Assembly: GCA_020059465.1 (NCBI GenBank)
Contig: JAGVBZ010000030.1
Span: 1 to 64,000 of the forward strand
Reading direction: 5' to 3'
From: Brevinematales bacterium
GTDB lineage: Bacteria; Spirochaetota; Brevinematia; Brevinematales; GWF1-51-8
Length of the DNA: 64,000 bases
The notes under the pieces were generated by a model. It had not been told where the DNA came from and did no database searches. It was given only the letters and a program-made list of their open reading frames with translations. The position numbers and the translations under genes are program-made. This document shows positions 43,771 through 52,934 of this stretch, piece by piece (within the stretch, counting starts at the first letter, position 1; every line of letters starts with the position of its first letter).

Positions 43771-44574
43771 ATGAAACGGATCGGGATAGCGTTAGGCGGC
43801 GGCGGCGCGAAGGGTTTCTGTCATATCGAATTCCTCCGCGCCATCGAGGAACTCGGATATAAACCGTCGGTAATTTCCGGCACCAGTATCGGCGCGGTGA
43901 TCGGCGCGATGTACGCGTCGGGACTATCCCCCGACAATATCCAAAGCGTTATCAGCGACCTCAAACTGTTCGAGATCGGTAAGCTGGTCGACCTTTCGAT
44001 ATTCAGCCTGTCCGGCTTGGTCAAAGGAAAGAGCCTCGAACAGTTTTTCCTGAAGACCCTCCCGGTCAGCAATTTTTCCCAGCTCCGTATCCCACTGAAA
44101 ATAGTCGCTACCGATTTCTGGAAACGCGAGGAAGTGGTGATCGAGCACGGCCCGCTGGTCACCGCGATGCGCGCGAGCATGTCTCTCCCCGGTATATTCG
44201 AGCCGGTGGTCGCCGACGGGCGGGTGCTGGTGGACGGGGGATGCGTCAATCCCGTGCCGTACGATATTATCCGCGCGGACTGCGACATCCTGATCGCTAT
44301 CGACGTGTCCGGCACAAAAGTCCCTCCGGGGCCCGATACTCCCCCGAATATGCTCGAGGGAATTTTTACGACGTTCCAGATCATGCAGGCGTCGATAGTC
44401 GAGAGTATGATGGAAAAGCACAAGCCCGACCTGTATATCAAACCCGAGCTGATGAACGTGCGAATGCTGGAGTTTTACAAATACGACGAGATCAAGAAAG
44501 GGGTCGAGAACGATATCCTCAAGTTCAAGGACGGCCTGAAGAAACTGATTAAACCGTTCATGGGGATATTTTAA
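43771..44574 (+). CDS. Patatin-like phospholipase (RssA-type)
   Basis: 267 residues. The opening IGIALGGGGAKGFCHIEFLRA carries the oxyanion-hole glycines. The nucleophile is in ISGTSIGAVIGAMY (GxSxG), and the dyad Asp in VLVDGGCVNPVPYDII (DGG). No signal peptide or membrane helix is present, so it acts in the cytoplasm, probably hydrolysing acyl lipids. GAGGAGGAG precedes the ATG. It is a single-gene unit after repeat copy C. Confidence 0.9.
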   Translation: MKRIGIALGGGGAKGFCHIEFLRAIEELGYKPSVISGTSIGAVIGAMYASGLSPDNIQSVISDLKLFEIGKLVDLSIFSLSGLVKGKSLEQFFLKTLPVSNFSQLRIPLKIVATDFWKREEVVIEHGPLVTAMRASMSLPGIFEPVVADGRVLVDGGCVNPVPYDIIRADCDILIAIDVSGTKVPPGPDTPPNMLEGIFTTFQIMQASIVESMMEKHKPDLYIKPELMNVRMLEFYKYDEIKKGVENDILKFKDGLKKLIKPFMGIF

Positions 44575-44748
44575 GTGGAAAGTAACAAGTAACAAGTGAA
44601 AAGTGAAGGAATCGGAGGCCGAGTAGACCCGCACGAGTGCGGGATGTATCGCGGCGCAGTCATTGAATATTTGCCCTAATGCATTGTATCGACTCCCTTT
44701 CCTCACGGATGGCGCGGATGAGACGGATGTGGCGAACAATAGAGGGTG
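44575..44748 (+). other. Intergenic stretch with short tandem repeats
   Basis: This begins with AAGTAAC/AAGTGAA-type 7-mers in tandem (44580-44608); a relative occurs at 54610-54630 in reverse. CCCGCACGAGTGCGGG forms a small hairpin at about 44628-44644. I see no gene here. Confidence 0.4.
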
Positions 44749-45203
44749 TACTTTCTTTCCAGCATCGAAAAAAAAAGTAACAAAGTAAGGATGCCGCGCT
44801 GGATAAAGCTTAGAGGTACAGCCGGGAAATCCGAGACGGACGTAACTCGCTTCAAACCCCGTTCAAAGCGAAAAAGAGACAAGCTCGAACAAACGTCCTT
44901 AGTCGGATTTCCCTGTAGTAAGAAGTGCTTTAAAAAGCGCGGACGAAACGCTAAAATAAACAGCTATAAACCCGAAATATCTTTTTCTTGTATCCGGCTG
45001 TTTCACCCGCCTCTATGCCGCGTTTTTTCCCATGCGAAGCGGAAAAGAAACGCCGTTGTCCGAGCATGTCCCTCAAACGCTTTTGGTGGAGTATTATTGC
45101 GAGTTACGGCGTTTCCCGTTTCGCACCCCTCTTCCCAGAAGCGGCATCAAGGCGGGCGAGCTTTCTTTGCATACTTTCTTTCCCTCGACGGAAAGAAGGT
45201 ATG
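44749..45203. other. Hairpin-rich non-coding block, unknown
   Basis: The block is bounded by similar hairpin-forming ends: TACTTTCTTTCC at 44749-44760, and CATACTTTCTTTCC/GGAAAGAAGGTATG at 45170-45203. Inside is a nested stem: GGGAAATCCGA (44824-44834) pairs perfectly with TCGGATTTCCC (44903-44913). GGACGT (44838-44843) pairs with ACGTCC (44893-44898), and CGCTT/AAGCG lie further in. A GTGCTT/AAGCGC hairpin follows. The track ORF 44746-45204 covers the block but has no ribosome-binding site and a composition unlike a gene. It could be a structured RNA or a non-autonomous mobile element. Confidence 0.45.
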
Positions 45204-45213
45204 ATGAACCGAT

Positions 45214-45840
45214 TTACCCTTGCGGATTCTTGTAAAGATAATAAATATCCATGACACGTATCGCGTAGTAATAACTTTCCTTGCTGATCTTCACCGTCTT
45301 CGGGTACGACTTCATTTTCATCCCGTTATAACGGTAAAGCGACTTCATCACGCTCTCGTATTTCTCGTAATATCCAGCGAACTCGGCGATACCCATTTTA
45401 ATATTCCGGTCGATGTCGAACATCACCGAATCGGGCAGGCCGTCGTAATCGGGATTTAATACCTGCATCAGTCCCTTCGCGCCCGCGGAACTGGTCACAT
45501 TCGGGTCGAAACGGCTCTCCGCAAAGATGACGGCGAGCACAAGCTCCGGGTCGATATTGTATTCGGCGGAATGCTTCAGGACGGAATCGACCACCGCCGG
45601 CAGGATCGCCTGTTTCTCGGCGGTCATCTCGTCGTGCTCGGCAAGAATCTGCGCAGTATTCGCAACCAGCTTCTCCCTGAGCGCGGATTGCTCGTCGGAG
45701 GCCTGCGCTGCAGCGTTCTGGAACGCCGACGGATTGCATGCCGCGAAATACGCATCCGTTACACGAATACAAGCAAATGGAATAAACATCAGGCTCAGCT
45801 CGAATAGCAGAACCGACAGTAATACTTTTACTGTTTTCAT
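45214..45840 (-). CDS. Lytic transglycosylase (SLT domain)
   Basis: 208 residues. An N-terminal membrane anchor or signal sequence (VLLSVLLFELSLMFIPFACI) is followed by a helical, Ala-rich linker. The SLT domain has catalytic Glu in AVIFAESRFDPNVTSSAGAKGLMQV, then MGIAEFAGYYEKYESVM and LYRYNGM. It cleaves the glycan strand of peptidoglycan. GAAGGGA precedes the ATG. It follows the ABC exporter genes on the same strand with a 30-base gap, so cotranscription is possible. Confidence 0.88.
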   Translation of the reverse strand: MKTVKVLLSVLLFELSLMFIPFACIRVTDAYFAACNPSAFQNAAAQASDEQSALREKLVANTAQILAEHDEMTAEKQAILPAVVDSVLKHSAEYNIDPELVLAVIFAESRFDPNVTSSAGAKGLMQVLNPDYDGLPDSVMFDIDRNIKMGIAEFAGYYEKYESVMKSLYRYNGMKMKSYPKTVKISKESYYYAIRVMDIYYLYKNPQG

Positions 45841-45870
45841 AAAAATTCCCTTCCCTTGAATTTCGATCGA

Positions 45871-47160
45871 TTAATCCCGGTTCAATCCCTTAAAGTACAG
45901 CTTTAAAAGCGCCGGGACTGTGGAGACGACAGGAATGAGAGTACCGCCTAAAATGTACTGCGTAATCATTCCCTTATCCGTGATAAGTTTTAACTCGAAG
46001 CCGCTGAACTTGGCGACCTTGGCGATCTCGTCGATCAGGTTCCCGATAAGGAACATCCCGAGAGTCGCGCCCAGCCATCCGATCAGGGCATATTTTATTA
46101 CGATTGTAAACGTGATGAACGCTTTGGACGCGCCGAGTACGCGGAGGATACGGTAATACTCGGTACGGTTCAGCGTGGCGATAACTGTCGAGAACGCGAT
46201 CGCGATGATCGACATACCGAGTATAACCCATTGCAGCGCCCAGATCACCATATTGACATTATTCCGAAGCGATTGTATTTCGAGCGACAACGATTTCTCG
46301 GTTTCGACAATAAAACCCCAGCTTTTAACTTTATCGGAAACTGTCAGCACCGCATCGTGATCCTTGACCTCGACGAAACAGTAGATATACTCCTTGTCCG
46401 AGTCCTGCCCGCGGAACTTGCCGTTATAGAAACGCGCCGCGCCGAGCGGGATCACCAGCGCAAGACTGGGCACATTCTCGGTAAACCCGACCAGTTCGCC
46501 GGTCTCCACCATGAAGCCGGGGATAGTCTTAAAGCTCGACTGCCCGAAAAATATCTGGGCATGCGCGCCGATCAGCATCTTCTGGAGGTCCTTGGAAATT
46601 TTGGGAAGCCCGTTCGCGTCCGCCATACCCTGATTGTATGCGTCGAGGAGGACGTTAGGCACCAGTATCGGCAGGGGCGACCCTACCTTCCAGTTGAGCC
46701 ATTTTTTCTGGTAATCCTTGCCCTGAATATCGCTTTTTATCATCGAATACGGCGCACCGATACAGACAAGGTCGGTACGGTAACGGATATTCAGAAGCGG
46801 GAAGAGTTTCCCTAGGTCGATAATCGCCTGAATCGGGACCTGCACCGACATATAGGGATGAATTTCCTTCACGCCGGGGAGATTCTGGATTTTCGCGAGA
46901 TAGGCGTCGGAAAGCACGCTTCCCTCGCCCTTCTTGAGCTGTATCAGTCCGATACCGCCGGACGGTTTGGGAGTCACCTTAATAAAATTCGGGGGAATAG
47001 TGGTGGCGAATTTCTCCTGAATATAATGGTTGAAGCTGTTGCCGACTATCTGGAACGCACCGACGCAGAAAACCGCGACTATTATGGAAAAGAACACGAT
47101 CACACTGATGAATCGCTGGCTGAGTATCTCCTTCAGGGTAAGGAATATCCGCTGTATCAT
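45871..47160 (-). CDS. FtsX/LolE-like ABC permease
   Basis: 429 residues in the MacB/LolCE layout. One N-terminal membrane helix (FISVIVFFSIIVAVFCVGAF) is followed by a periplasmic domain of about 250 residues and three C-terminal helices (VILGMSIIAIAFSTVI, IKYALIGWLGATLGMFLIG, ILGGTLIPVVSTVPALL). It should extract lipoproteins or another lipid-linked substrate from the inner membrane. Only one permease is present, so it would act as a homodimer. It starts 2 bases after the ATPase gene stop. Confidence 0.85.
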   Translation of the reverse strand: MIQRIFLTLKEILSQRFISVIVFFSIIVAVFCVGAFQIVGNSFNHYIQEKFATTIPPNFIKVTPKPSGGIGLIQLKKGEGSVLSDAYLAKIQNLPGVKEIHPYMSVQVPIQAIIDLGKLFPLLNIRYRTDLVCIGAPYSMIKSDIQGKDYQKKWLNWKVGSPLPILVPNVLLDAYNQGMADANGLPKISKDLQKMLIGAHAQIFFGQSSFKTIPGFMVETGELVGFTENVPSLALVIPLGAARFYNGKFRGQDSDKEYIYCFVEVKDHDAVLTVSDKVKSWGFIVETEKSLSLEIQSLRNNVNMVIWALQWVILGMSIIAIAFSTVIATLNRTEYYRILRVLGASKAFITFTIVIKYALIGWLGATLGMFLIGNLIDEIAKVAKFSGFELKLITDKGMITQYILGGTLIPVVSTVPALLKLYFKGLNRD

Positions 47161-47162
47161 GG

Positions 47163-47969
47163 CTATTTCCCCCCTTTATCGGCGGAGCGGCCTGTCGCTT
47201 TCACAGGTTTGCTGTCATGGGGCGCCGCCGCGGGTTTCTCGCCCATCCGTTCGATGGGAGTCATCATCGTATCGAAATACAGGTTCATGTTTTCCTTCGG
47301 GATGGGGATGAGTTTCCCGTCGATCATATCGAAAACCCGTTCCGCGCGGTGAAACATATAATCCTTATGGGTAACTATCAGGATGGCTTTTTTCTCGTCA
47401 ACCGCGAGGCTTTCGAGGATACGGAATATTTCAAGCGATGTGGCTTTATCGAGATTGGCGGTCGGCTCGTCGGCGAGGATCAGGGGCGGGTCGTTTATCA
47501 GCGCCCTTGCGATAGCGACACGCTGTTTCTGCCCGCCGGACAATAGTCCCGCGCGCATATGCTTGTGTTCCGCGATCCCCAACCGTTCCAGAAGCGAATC
47601 CATCCGCATCCGTTCCTTCTTCCCGGCGTGCCCGCGTATACGCGCAGGCAGCAGGATATTCGACGCGACCGTCTCTTCGTTGATCAGTTTGAATGTCTGG
47701 AAAATAAACCCGATTTTACGGTTGCGTATCCATGACGGCATCAGGTCGAACAGATAGACGATGCGTTTGCCCATGAAGTATAGCTTCCCGTGCGACGGCG
47801 GAGTGAGTCCCGCGATGATATTCAGCATCGTGGTCTTACCGCACCCGGACTTCCCGGTCACCGCGGCGATCTCGCCTTCCTTCAGTTCCAAATCGACACG
47901 CTGCAGGATCTGCTTGGTTTTGCCGGCAATTCTGTAGAATTTATCTACGCCTTCCAGTTTGAGCATCAT
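47163..47969 (-). CDS. ABC transporter ATPase (LolD/MacB type)
   Basis: 268 residues from the ATG at 47969; the track uses a TTG two codons earlier, but AGG is spaced for the ATG. Walker A GKSGCGKTT, Q-loop FIFQTFKLINEETVA, signature LLSGGQKQRVAIARAL and Walker B LILADEPTANLD are intact, and H-loop VTHKDYMFHR follows. A C-terminal tail of about 50 residues with Pro/Ala/Lys extends beyond the usual LolD length. It powers the adjoining permease. Confidence 0.9.
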   Translation of the reverse strand: MMLKLEGVDKFYRIAGKTKQILQRVDLELKEGEIAAVTGKSGCGKTTMLNIIAGLTPPSHGKLYFMGKRIVYLFDLMPSWIRNRKIGFIFQTFKLINEETVASNILLPARIRGHAGKKERMRMDSLLERLGIAEHKHMRAGLLSGGQKQRVAIARALINDPPLILADEPTANLDKATSLEIFRILESLAVDEKKAILIVTHKDYMFHRAERVFDMIDGKLIPIPKENMNLYFDTMMTPIERMGEKPAAAPHDSKPVKATGRSADKGGK

Positions 47970-48155
47970 ACCCAACCTATTTAAATCATGAGGGATATTT
48001 TAACACAATCTGCGGGATATTACAAATCCTGAGACGCTGCGTCCCCGTAACATGCGGAGACGATCGATTGCCCCGAAAGAAATAAAACAATAAAATACGC
48101 ATGTTATTTCATCCTGTATGAGGAGTTTCTTTTTTATATCCCTAACTGCGCGTCT

Positions 48156-48992
48156 TTATTCCTGACTCCCGATGATCCGTTTCCAGACAATTTCGTCGTT
48201 GAGCATGACCGCTATACCTTTTTCGCCCTTCGCTTCAGTCCAATCTTCGAAAGGTTCGTAGAGGAACTCGCCCAGTTCGGTATAACTGTCGAATCTGCTA
48301 ACCGTAGGCGGGCTGATGAATGAGGGTTTTTCTATCAAGTAAAAATGCTGATCTTTTTTAAGGAGCACCGCGGCGTGATCCACGCTTGCATATTTTTGCT
48401 GAGGCTCAACAATCAGGACAAATACAATTTTTATGTTTTCGTTTTGAGGAAATGTGAAACCCTCCTTTTTCCACCACACCCGGAAAAAGTTTTGTGTCTT
48501 TTCAAATATAAGATCGTCAATCTTCTGAAGGGGCAGCGAAACCCCGTAAAACAGGCTTCGATAAATATCCTTGTCTTTATCAGTCAGTTCAATTCCACTC
48601 AATTCCGGGAGCGAACTGATTTCTTTTTCGAGATGCTGCATCTGATTGTTTTTTCGTTGAAATTTCTCCAAACCGACCAGCCCGTGAACCAGTAGAAAAC
48701 AGGACATCCGGCAGTTAAAAAGCCCATCCCAGTTAAAAGCCTTTTTAAAAAACGCATCGGTGGAATCAGAGCTTTGCCATCCTTTCTTTGTAGCGTTCAT
48801 GAATTCAATTCTTTGGTAATAGTTCTCTACCATGGTTTTCCATATCTTCAAGTCCTCGTCCGGTACACCCGCTTCTTTCAGTATCTGTATCACTTCTTTC
48901 CGGCTGGCTTCCGTATTTAGAAAATGATACTGGAAGCTAAATCCCCTCTGCGTGATTAAACTCATGACAATTAACAGGAAACACTTTTTCAT
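48156..48992 (-). CDS. Exported protein, unknown (DUF4300-like?)
   Basis: 278 residues. Signal peptide MKKCFLLIVMSLITQRGFS. The mature protein is helical at first (EVIQILKEAGVPDEDLKIW), with a FNCRMSCFLLVHGLVG segment near residue 95. A C-terminal part follows with VFVLIVEPQQKYASVDHAAVLLKK and FYLIEKPSFISPP. The NCR and DHAAVL pattern recalls the DUF4300 family, which I hold only loosely. It is somewhat more AT-rich than its neighbours. GGCGGAG precedes the ATG. Confidence 0.55.
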   Translation of the reverse strand: MKKCFLLIVMSLITQRGFSFQYHFLNTEASRKEVIQILKEAGVPDEDLKIWKTMVENYYQRIEFMNATKKGWQSSDSTDAFFKKAFNWDGLFNCRMSCFLLVHGLVGLEKFQRKNNQMQHLEKEISSLPELSGIELTDKDKDIYRSLFYGVSLPLQKIDDLIFEKTQNFFRVWWKKEGFTFPQNENIKIVFVLIVEPQQKYASVDHAAVLLKKDQHFYLIEKPSFISPPTVSRFDSYTELGEFLYEPFEDWTEAKGEKGIAVMLNDEIVWKRIIGSQE

Positions 48993-49203
48993 TTTATTCT
49001 CCGCCCTTTTTCTTTACTCTTTTTAAAAATATATGATATTGATAATTTATCTTGGTTAGAGATAGTTTATTTATTCCACAAAACTAACAAATATCCCGAT
49101 AAAAACGGCGTCGTATTTGTGTATATATATCACATCCATTACCCGTTTTTTTGCTTCTTTATGTGCGCAGATACGACAATCCCCTGATATGTACACCCCC
49201 TTC

Positions 49204-49258
49204 GTCGCAGGCTGGCGATACATCATCTGCGCAACATATCGTAATGGGGTTAGCCCCC
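49204..49258 (-). repeat. Dispersed repeat R2, inverted copy
   Basis: Reading the minus strand: GGGGGCTAACCCCATTACGATA, a variable middle, then ATCGCCAGCCTGCGAC. It matches the two copies at 52881 and 53060 in its ends. CCCCCTCCTTGCGTCGGGGACAAGC follows on the plus strand and recurs at 53037-53062. The rest of the 308-bp gap 48993-49300 is AT-rich and shows nothing else. Confidence 0.55.
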
Positions 49259-49300
49259 TCCTTGCGTCGGGGACAAGCCGTCCCGCTCTCTAACATCCTG

Positions 49301-50224
49301 TTATCGCGGGACTCCCCCCGTCCGTGGGGGTCGCACCGACTCGAGGGGATGGTACGCGGAATGCGCCGATTTCATGACGGATGATGTGATATGGGTGTAG
49401 ATCTGGGTGGTCGATATATCGGAATGGCCGAGCATCTCCTGCACCGCCCGAAGGTCCGCGCCCTCGTTGACCAGGTGGGTGGCGAACGAGTGCCGGAGCG
49501 TATGGGGCGAAATATCCTTCATGATCCCCGCCTCCGCCGCGCGTTCCTTAACCACGCTCCATACGGTAACCCGTGACAACGGTTTCCCGGTACGCGATAC
49601 GAACACGTTATCGATCCGTTTCCGCCCGTCCATCACGATCCCCCTATATGCGAGGTAACGTTTCAGCCAACCCATCGCGCGTTCGCCCATCGGGACAAGC
49701 CGTTCCTTCGAGCCTTTCCCGAACACCCGCACGAAACCCCGTTCGAAGTTCAGGTCGGTGTTCCGCAGGCCGCACAGTTCGGAGACACGCATCCCGCACG
49801 AGTACAGCATCTCGATCATGCACGAGTTCCGGATATCCTGCCAATCTCCGTCAGCCCCGTCCGGAACCGGCCCGATCATCGCCTCGACCTCCCCGACAGT
49901 CAGGAACTCCGGGAGGGACTTAAGGTACTGCGGACTGTCCAGCAACGCGGCTGGGTTCTCGCCGATCACGCCGAGCTTGTCCAGATAACGGTAAAACCCC
50001 CTGATGCACGAAATCCTGCGCGCGACCGTACGGTTCGTCAGGCCGCGTTCATGCAGCGATACCACGAAATCGAATAAGCGCTCGCGCTTTAAACGGGTGA
50101 TATCCTCGCCCGGTTCGAGAAACTGCTTCAGGTCGTCCAGATCGTCCCTATAGGCGTCGACCGAGTTCCCGGACAGCCTCCGTTCGAACCGCAGATGTGA
50201 AAAAAAATCTTCGAAATAGTTCAT
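49301..50224 (-). CDS. Tyrosine recombinase, XerC/XerD type
   Basis: 307 residues. The N-terminal SAM-like domain has RLSGNSVDAYRDDLDDLKQFL and VARRISCIRGFYRYLDKLG. The catalytic domain keeps the set R (YSCGMRVSELCGLRNTD), K, HxxR (HTLRHSFATHLV), H (GHSDISTTQ) and Tyr (IYTHI). Length fits chromosomal Xer enzymes, which resolve chromosome dimers at dif sites. There is no second recombinase or cargo nearby, so a housekeeping role is likelier than an integrase. GGAGAGAG precedes the ATG. Confidence 0.9.
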   Translation of the reverse strand: MNYFEDFFSHLRFERRLSGNSVDAYRDDLDDLKQFLEPGEDITRLKRERLFDFVVSLHERGLTNRTVARRISCIRGFYRYLDKLGVIGENPAALLDSPQYLKSLPEFLTVGEVEAMIGPVPDGADGDWQDIRNSCMIEMLYSCGMRVSELCGLRNTDLNFERGFVRVFGKGSKERLVPMGERAMGWLKRYLAYRGIVMDGRKRIDNVFVSRTGKPLSRVTVWSVVKERAAEAGIMKDISPHTLRHSFATHLVNEGADLRAVQEMLGHSDISTTQIYTHITSSVMKSAHSAYHPLESVRPPRTGGVPR

Positions 50225-50380
50225 ATTTTTCTCTCTCCGGCGGTATTATTATCGGAAGGAATGAGAAAATAGGCAAATATTGAATCTGAGCGGTATCATA
50301 CGAATTACTGGCTATTTGGATACGCCGGTTTCTTACTGAAGAGAGGGCGAGAATCAGAAAGTTGTTTTCGGTCTTTATTT

Positions 50381-50414
50381 AAAAAATACCCCACAATTCC
50401 TGCGGGGCTTTTTT
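50381..50414. terminator. Bidirectional rho-independent terminator after tex
   Basis: On the minus strand CCCCGCA-GGAAT-TGTGGGG forms a 7-bp stem (one G-U) followed by TATTTTTTAAAT. On the plus strand the same stem is followed by CTTTTTTATT. It overlaps the tex stop by 2 bases. Confidence 0.82.
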
Positions 50415-52704
50415 ATTCCTTATCGGTTTTCAACGCTTTTAAATACGCACCGATAGTCCCGAAGTTCGACACCGGCTTCTGGGGCGGAGCCTCCTTCGCA
50501 GGCGCCGCTTTCTTCAGTACGGGCGCGGACTTAGGGGGAAACTCCTTCTTCTCGGCGGGCTTGGGCTGGCCGGGAGTTGATTCCTTCTTCCGGGACAACG
50601 ATATCCGCCGCCGGACGGGGTCCATTTCGATGATCCGGCACTCGACCAAATCGCCGACCTTGATCACCTCGCTCGGGTCTTTCACATAACGGTCGCTGAG
50701 CTCGGAGATATGCAGGAGCGCGGTCTCTTTGATCCCGAGGTCGATAAACGCGCCGAACGGTACGACGTTCTTGACCTTGCCCTTCACCGTCATCCCCGGC
50801 TTGAGGTCTTCGAACGTCACCACTCCCTTCTGGAACACCGAAGCGGGGAAATCGTCACGCGGGTCGCGGTTGGGCTTCTTGAGTTCCTCGATAATATCCC
50901 TGACCGTCGTATCGCCCACCCCGAACTTCGCCTTTAAATCCTGCTGAACCGTTTTATCGATTGCCGTCTGTTCCTTGATAAGACGGAGGATTTCCCCGGC
51001 GATTTCATAGTTCTCCGGGTGCACCCACGTGTTATCCAACGGGTTCGCGCTCTCAGGGACTTTTAAAAACCCGGCGGCCTGCTCGAAACTTTTCGGCCCC
51101 ATCCCGGACACCTGCTTCAAATCGTCGCGGCTTTTGATCGTCCCGACCTTATCGCGGTATTCCACTATATGCTTCGCGATAGTCGTGTTCACCCCGGAAA
51201 CATACCGGAGGAGCGACCATGACGCGGTATTGATATTCACACCGACATTGTTCACCACCGACTCGACCACCTCATCAAGAGAGGACGCGAGCGACTTCTG
51301 GTTCACATCGTGCTGGTACATCCCCACCCCGATGGACTGCGGGTCGATCTTGACCAATTCCGCGAGTGGGTCCTGCAGACGGCGGCCGATCGATATCGCG
51401 CCGCGTATCGTGAGGTCGAGGTTCGGAAATTCCTCGCCCGCGAGCGGGGACGCCGAATACACGCTTGCCCCGTCCTCGGAGACCACTGTAAACTGCGTAT
51501 CGAGACTGTTCTCCGCGATCGTCTCCGCGACTTGCAATTGTACCTCGTGCGACCCGGTGCCATTTCCGATAGCGATCAGATGTATATCGTACTTCTTTAC
51601 CGCGTCGGCGATTGCCTTTTTCGCCTCGTCGGGCTTATGCTGGTAGATCATGAAATACCCGAGGTACTTGCCGCTCTCGTCGAGCGCGGCGCATTTTGTC
51701 CCGGTACGTATACCCGGATCGATACCCAATACCCGCGTGCGCTTGATGGGCGGCTGTAAAAGCAGGTTGCGGAGGTTCTCCGAGAAAATATGGATCCCCT
51801 CGGATTCCGCCTCGTCCCATTGCGTGCCGCGGATATCGCGGAGCACCGCCGGAAACAAGAGACGCTTAAGCCCGTCGGCAACCGCGTTCTTATGATAGAA
51901 GCTGGGGGCGGTATAACGGCGCTGGACTTCCGCCTCGGCGTTCTCCGCCTCGAACTCGATCTTCACCGCAAGCTCGCCCTCGCGTTCGCCGCGGTTGATC
52001 GCCATAATCCGATGGGATTTCAGAGACGAGACCGTCTCTTTATAATCGTAATACATTTTATACACACTTTCGTCGGCGTTCTTGAGGCCGTTGATCTCGA
52101 TCTGCCCGTGCTTCACCACAAAGTTCCGGCACATCGCACGGTTATCCATATCCTGCGCGGCACGTTCCGCGATAATATCCATCGCGCCCTGGAGCGCGTC
52201 GTCACGGTTCTCGACTCCCTTCTCGGCGTCTATGAACTCCAGCGCGGCCTTCTCCAATTCGACGTCGCTCATGGTGACCATCATATCCGCGAGGGGTTCG
52301 AGGCCCTTCTCGATAGCGATCATCGCGCGGGTCTTCTTTTTCTGCTTGTAGGGCGCGTAGATATCCTCGAGCTCCGACATGGTCGCGCACTTCCGGATAT
52401 TCTCGTAGAGGTCTTCTGTCAATAGTCCGCGCGAGAAGATGACTTTTATCATTTCGATGCGCCGGGTTTCGAGGTTGACATACTGGGTCAGGAGATGGGA
52501 AATATCGCGCACCTTGGTCTCGTCGAGCGATCCGGTAATCTCCTTACGGTAACGCGAAATGAACGGCACGGTGCAACCTTCATGGATGAGCCCGACTGTC
52601 GCATGTACCTGCCGCGACACGACCTCGATCTCCGCCGCGATCCGTCCGATAATCTCCGCCTCGTCGACAGCAAGACTGTTGATAAATTCTTCGTTGAGTT
52701 CCAT
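50413..52704 (-). CDS. tex: Tex-family RNA-binding transcription accessory protein
   Basis: 763 residues in standard Tex order. An N-terminal helical region (VGLIHEGCTVPFISRYRKEITG) is followed by the YqgF/RNase H-like domain (RVLGIDPGIRTGTKCAALDE) and helix-hairpin-helix segments (GVNINTASWSLLRYVSGV, DLKQVSGMGPKSFEQAAGFL). An S1 domain comes next (GMTVKGKVKNVVPFGAFIDLGI). The C-terminal tail, rich in Pro, Lys and Ala, is longer than in most homologues. Tex binds nucleic acids and affects transcription and stress survival. GGGAGGG precedes the ATG and a terminator follows directly. Confidence 0.95.
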   Translation of the reverse strand: MELNEEFINSLAVDEAEIIGRIAAEIEVVSRQVHATVGLIHEGCTVPFISRYRKEITGSLDETKVRDISHLLTQYVNLETRRIEMIKVIFSRGLLTEDLYENIRKCATMSELEDIYAPYKQKKKTRAMIAIEKGLEPLADMMVTMSDVELEKAALEFIDAEKGVENRDDALQGAMDIIAERAAQDMDNRAMCRNFVVKHGQIEINGLKNADESVYKMYYDYKETVSSLKSHRIMAINRGEREGELAVKIEFEAENAEAEVQRRYTAPSFYHKNAVADGLKRLLFPAVLRDIRGTQWDEAESEGIHIFSENLRNLLLQPPIKRTRVLGIDPGIRTGTKCAALDESGKYLGYFMIYQHKPDEAKKAIADAVKKYDIHLIAIGNGTGSHEVQLQVAETIAENSLDTQFTVVSEDGASVYSASPLAGEEFPNLDLTIRGAISIGRRLQDPLAELVKIDPQSIGVGMYQHDVNQKSLASSLDEVVESVVNNVGVNINTASWSLLRYVSGVNTTIAKHIVEYRDKVGTIKSRDDLKQVSGMGPKSFEQAAGFLKVPESANPLDNTWVHPENYEIAGEILRLIKEQTAIDKTVQQDLKAKFGVGDTTVRDIIEELKKPNRDPRDDFPASVFQKGVVTFEDLKPGMTVKGKVKNVVPFGAFIDLGIKETALLHISELSDRYVKDPSEVIKVGDLVECRIIEMDPVRRRISLSRKKESTPGQPKPAEKKEFPPKSAPVLKKAAPAKEAPPQKPVSNFGTIGAYLKALKTDKE

Positions 52705-52767
52705 TATTCCCTCCCGAGAGTGTGAGGTTATATTCTACCGTGAATCGGCGAAAAAGTAAAGGTCATT

Positions 52768-52827
52768 GCATGACGGCTATTCCCGATATCAAACAGTGTC
52801 TCATCAGACAGATATAGCCCGTGATGC
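52768..52827 (+). repeat. Dispersed palindromic repeat R1, copy D
   Basis: This is the clearest copy. GCATGACGGCTA at the left pairs with TAGCCCGTGATGC at the right (one bulge and one mismatch). CCCGATATC follows the left arm and a TGTCT-CATC-AGACA hairpin lies in the middle. It heads a 537-bp gap with no gene (52705-53241), which is otherwise filled by repeats. Confidence 0.7.
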
Positions 52828-52880
52828 AGGACTTTCAGTCTTATTCGCAGTATGGCGGGGGCTTGTCCTCGCCGCATGGC

Positions 52881-52934
52881 GGGGGCTTGTCCCATTACGA
52901 TAGATTGTATATGGTAAAATCGTTAGCCTGCGAC
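52881..52934 (+). repeat. Dispersed repeat R2, copy 1 of the pair
   Basis: GGGGGCTTGTCCCATTACGATAGATTGTATATGGTAAAATCGTTAGCCTGCGAC. The ACGAT/ATCGT arms form an inner stem and GGCT/AGCC an outer one. About 40 of 45 bases match the copy at 53060. GGCGGGGGCTTGTCC is also repeated just ahead of it. A CACCCT/AGGGTG hairpin with CTGAGCATTAGTCGAAG lies after it at 52949-52973. Confidence 0.6.

Noticed and set aside
44746-45204. 152-codon ORF across the hairpin-rich block
   Set aside because: It has no ribosome-binding site, and its many Arg/Lys/Ser and broken hydrophobic pattern do not suggest a protein. The nested inverted repeats explain the DNA better.
49151-49384. 77-codon ORF between the DUF4300-like gene and XerC/D
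   Set aside because: It covers the R2 repeat and enters the xer gene on the other strand. There is no sign of coding.
49301-50224. Integrase of a genomic island
   Set aside because: Length and motifs fit chromosomal XerC/D, and no island, att repeat or cargo surrounds the gene.
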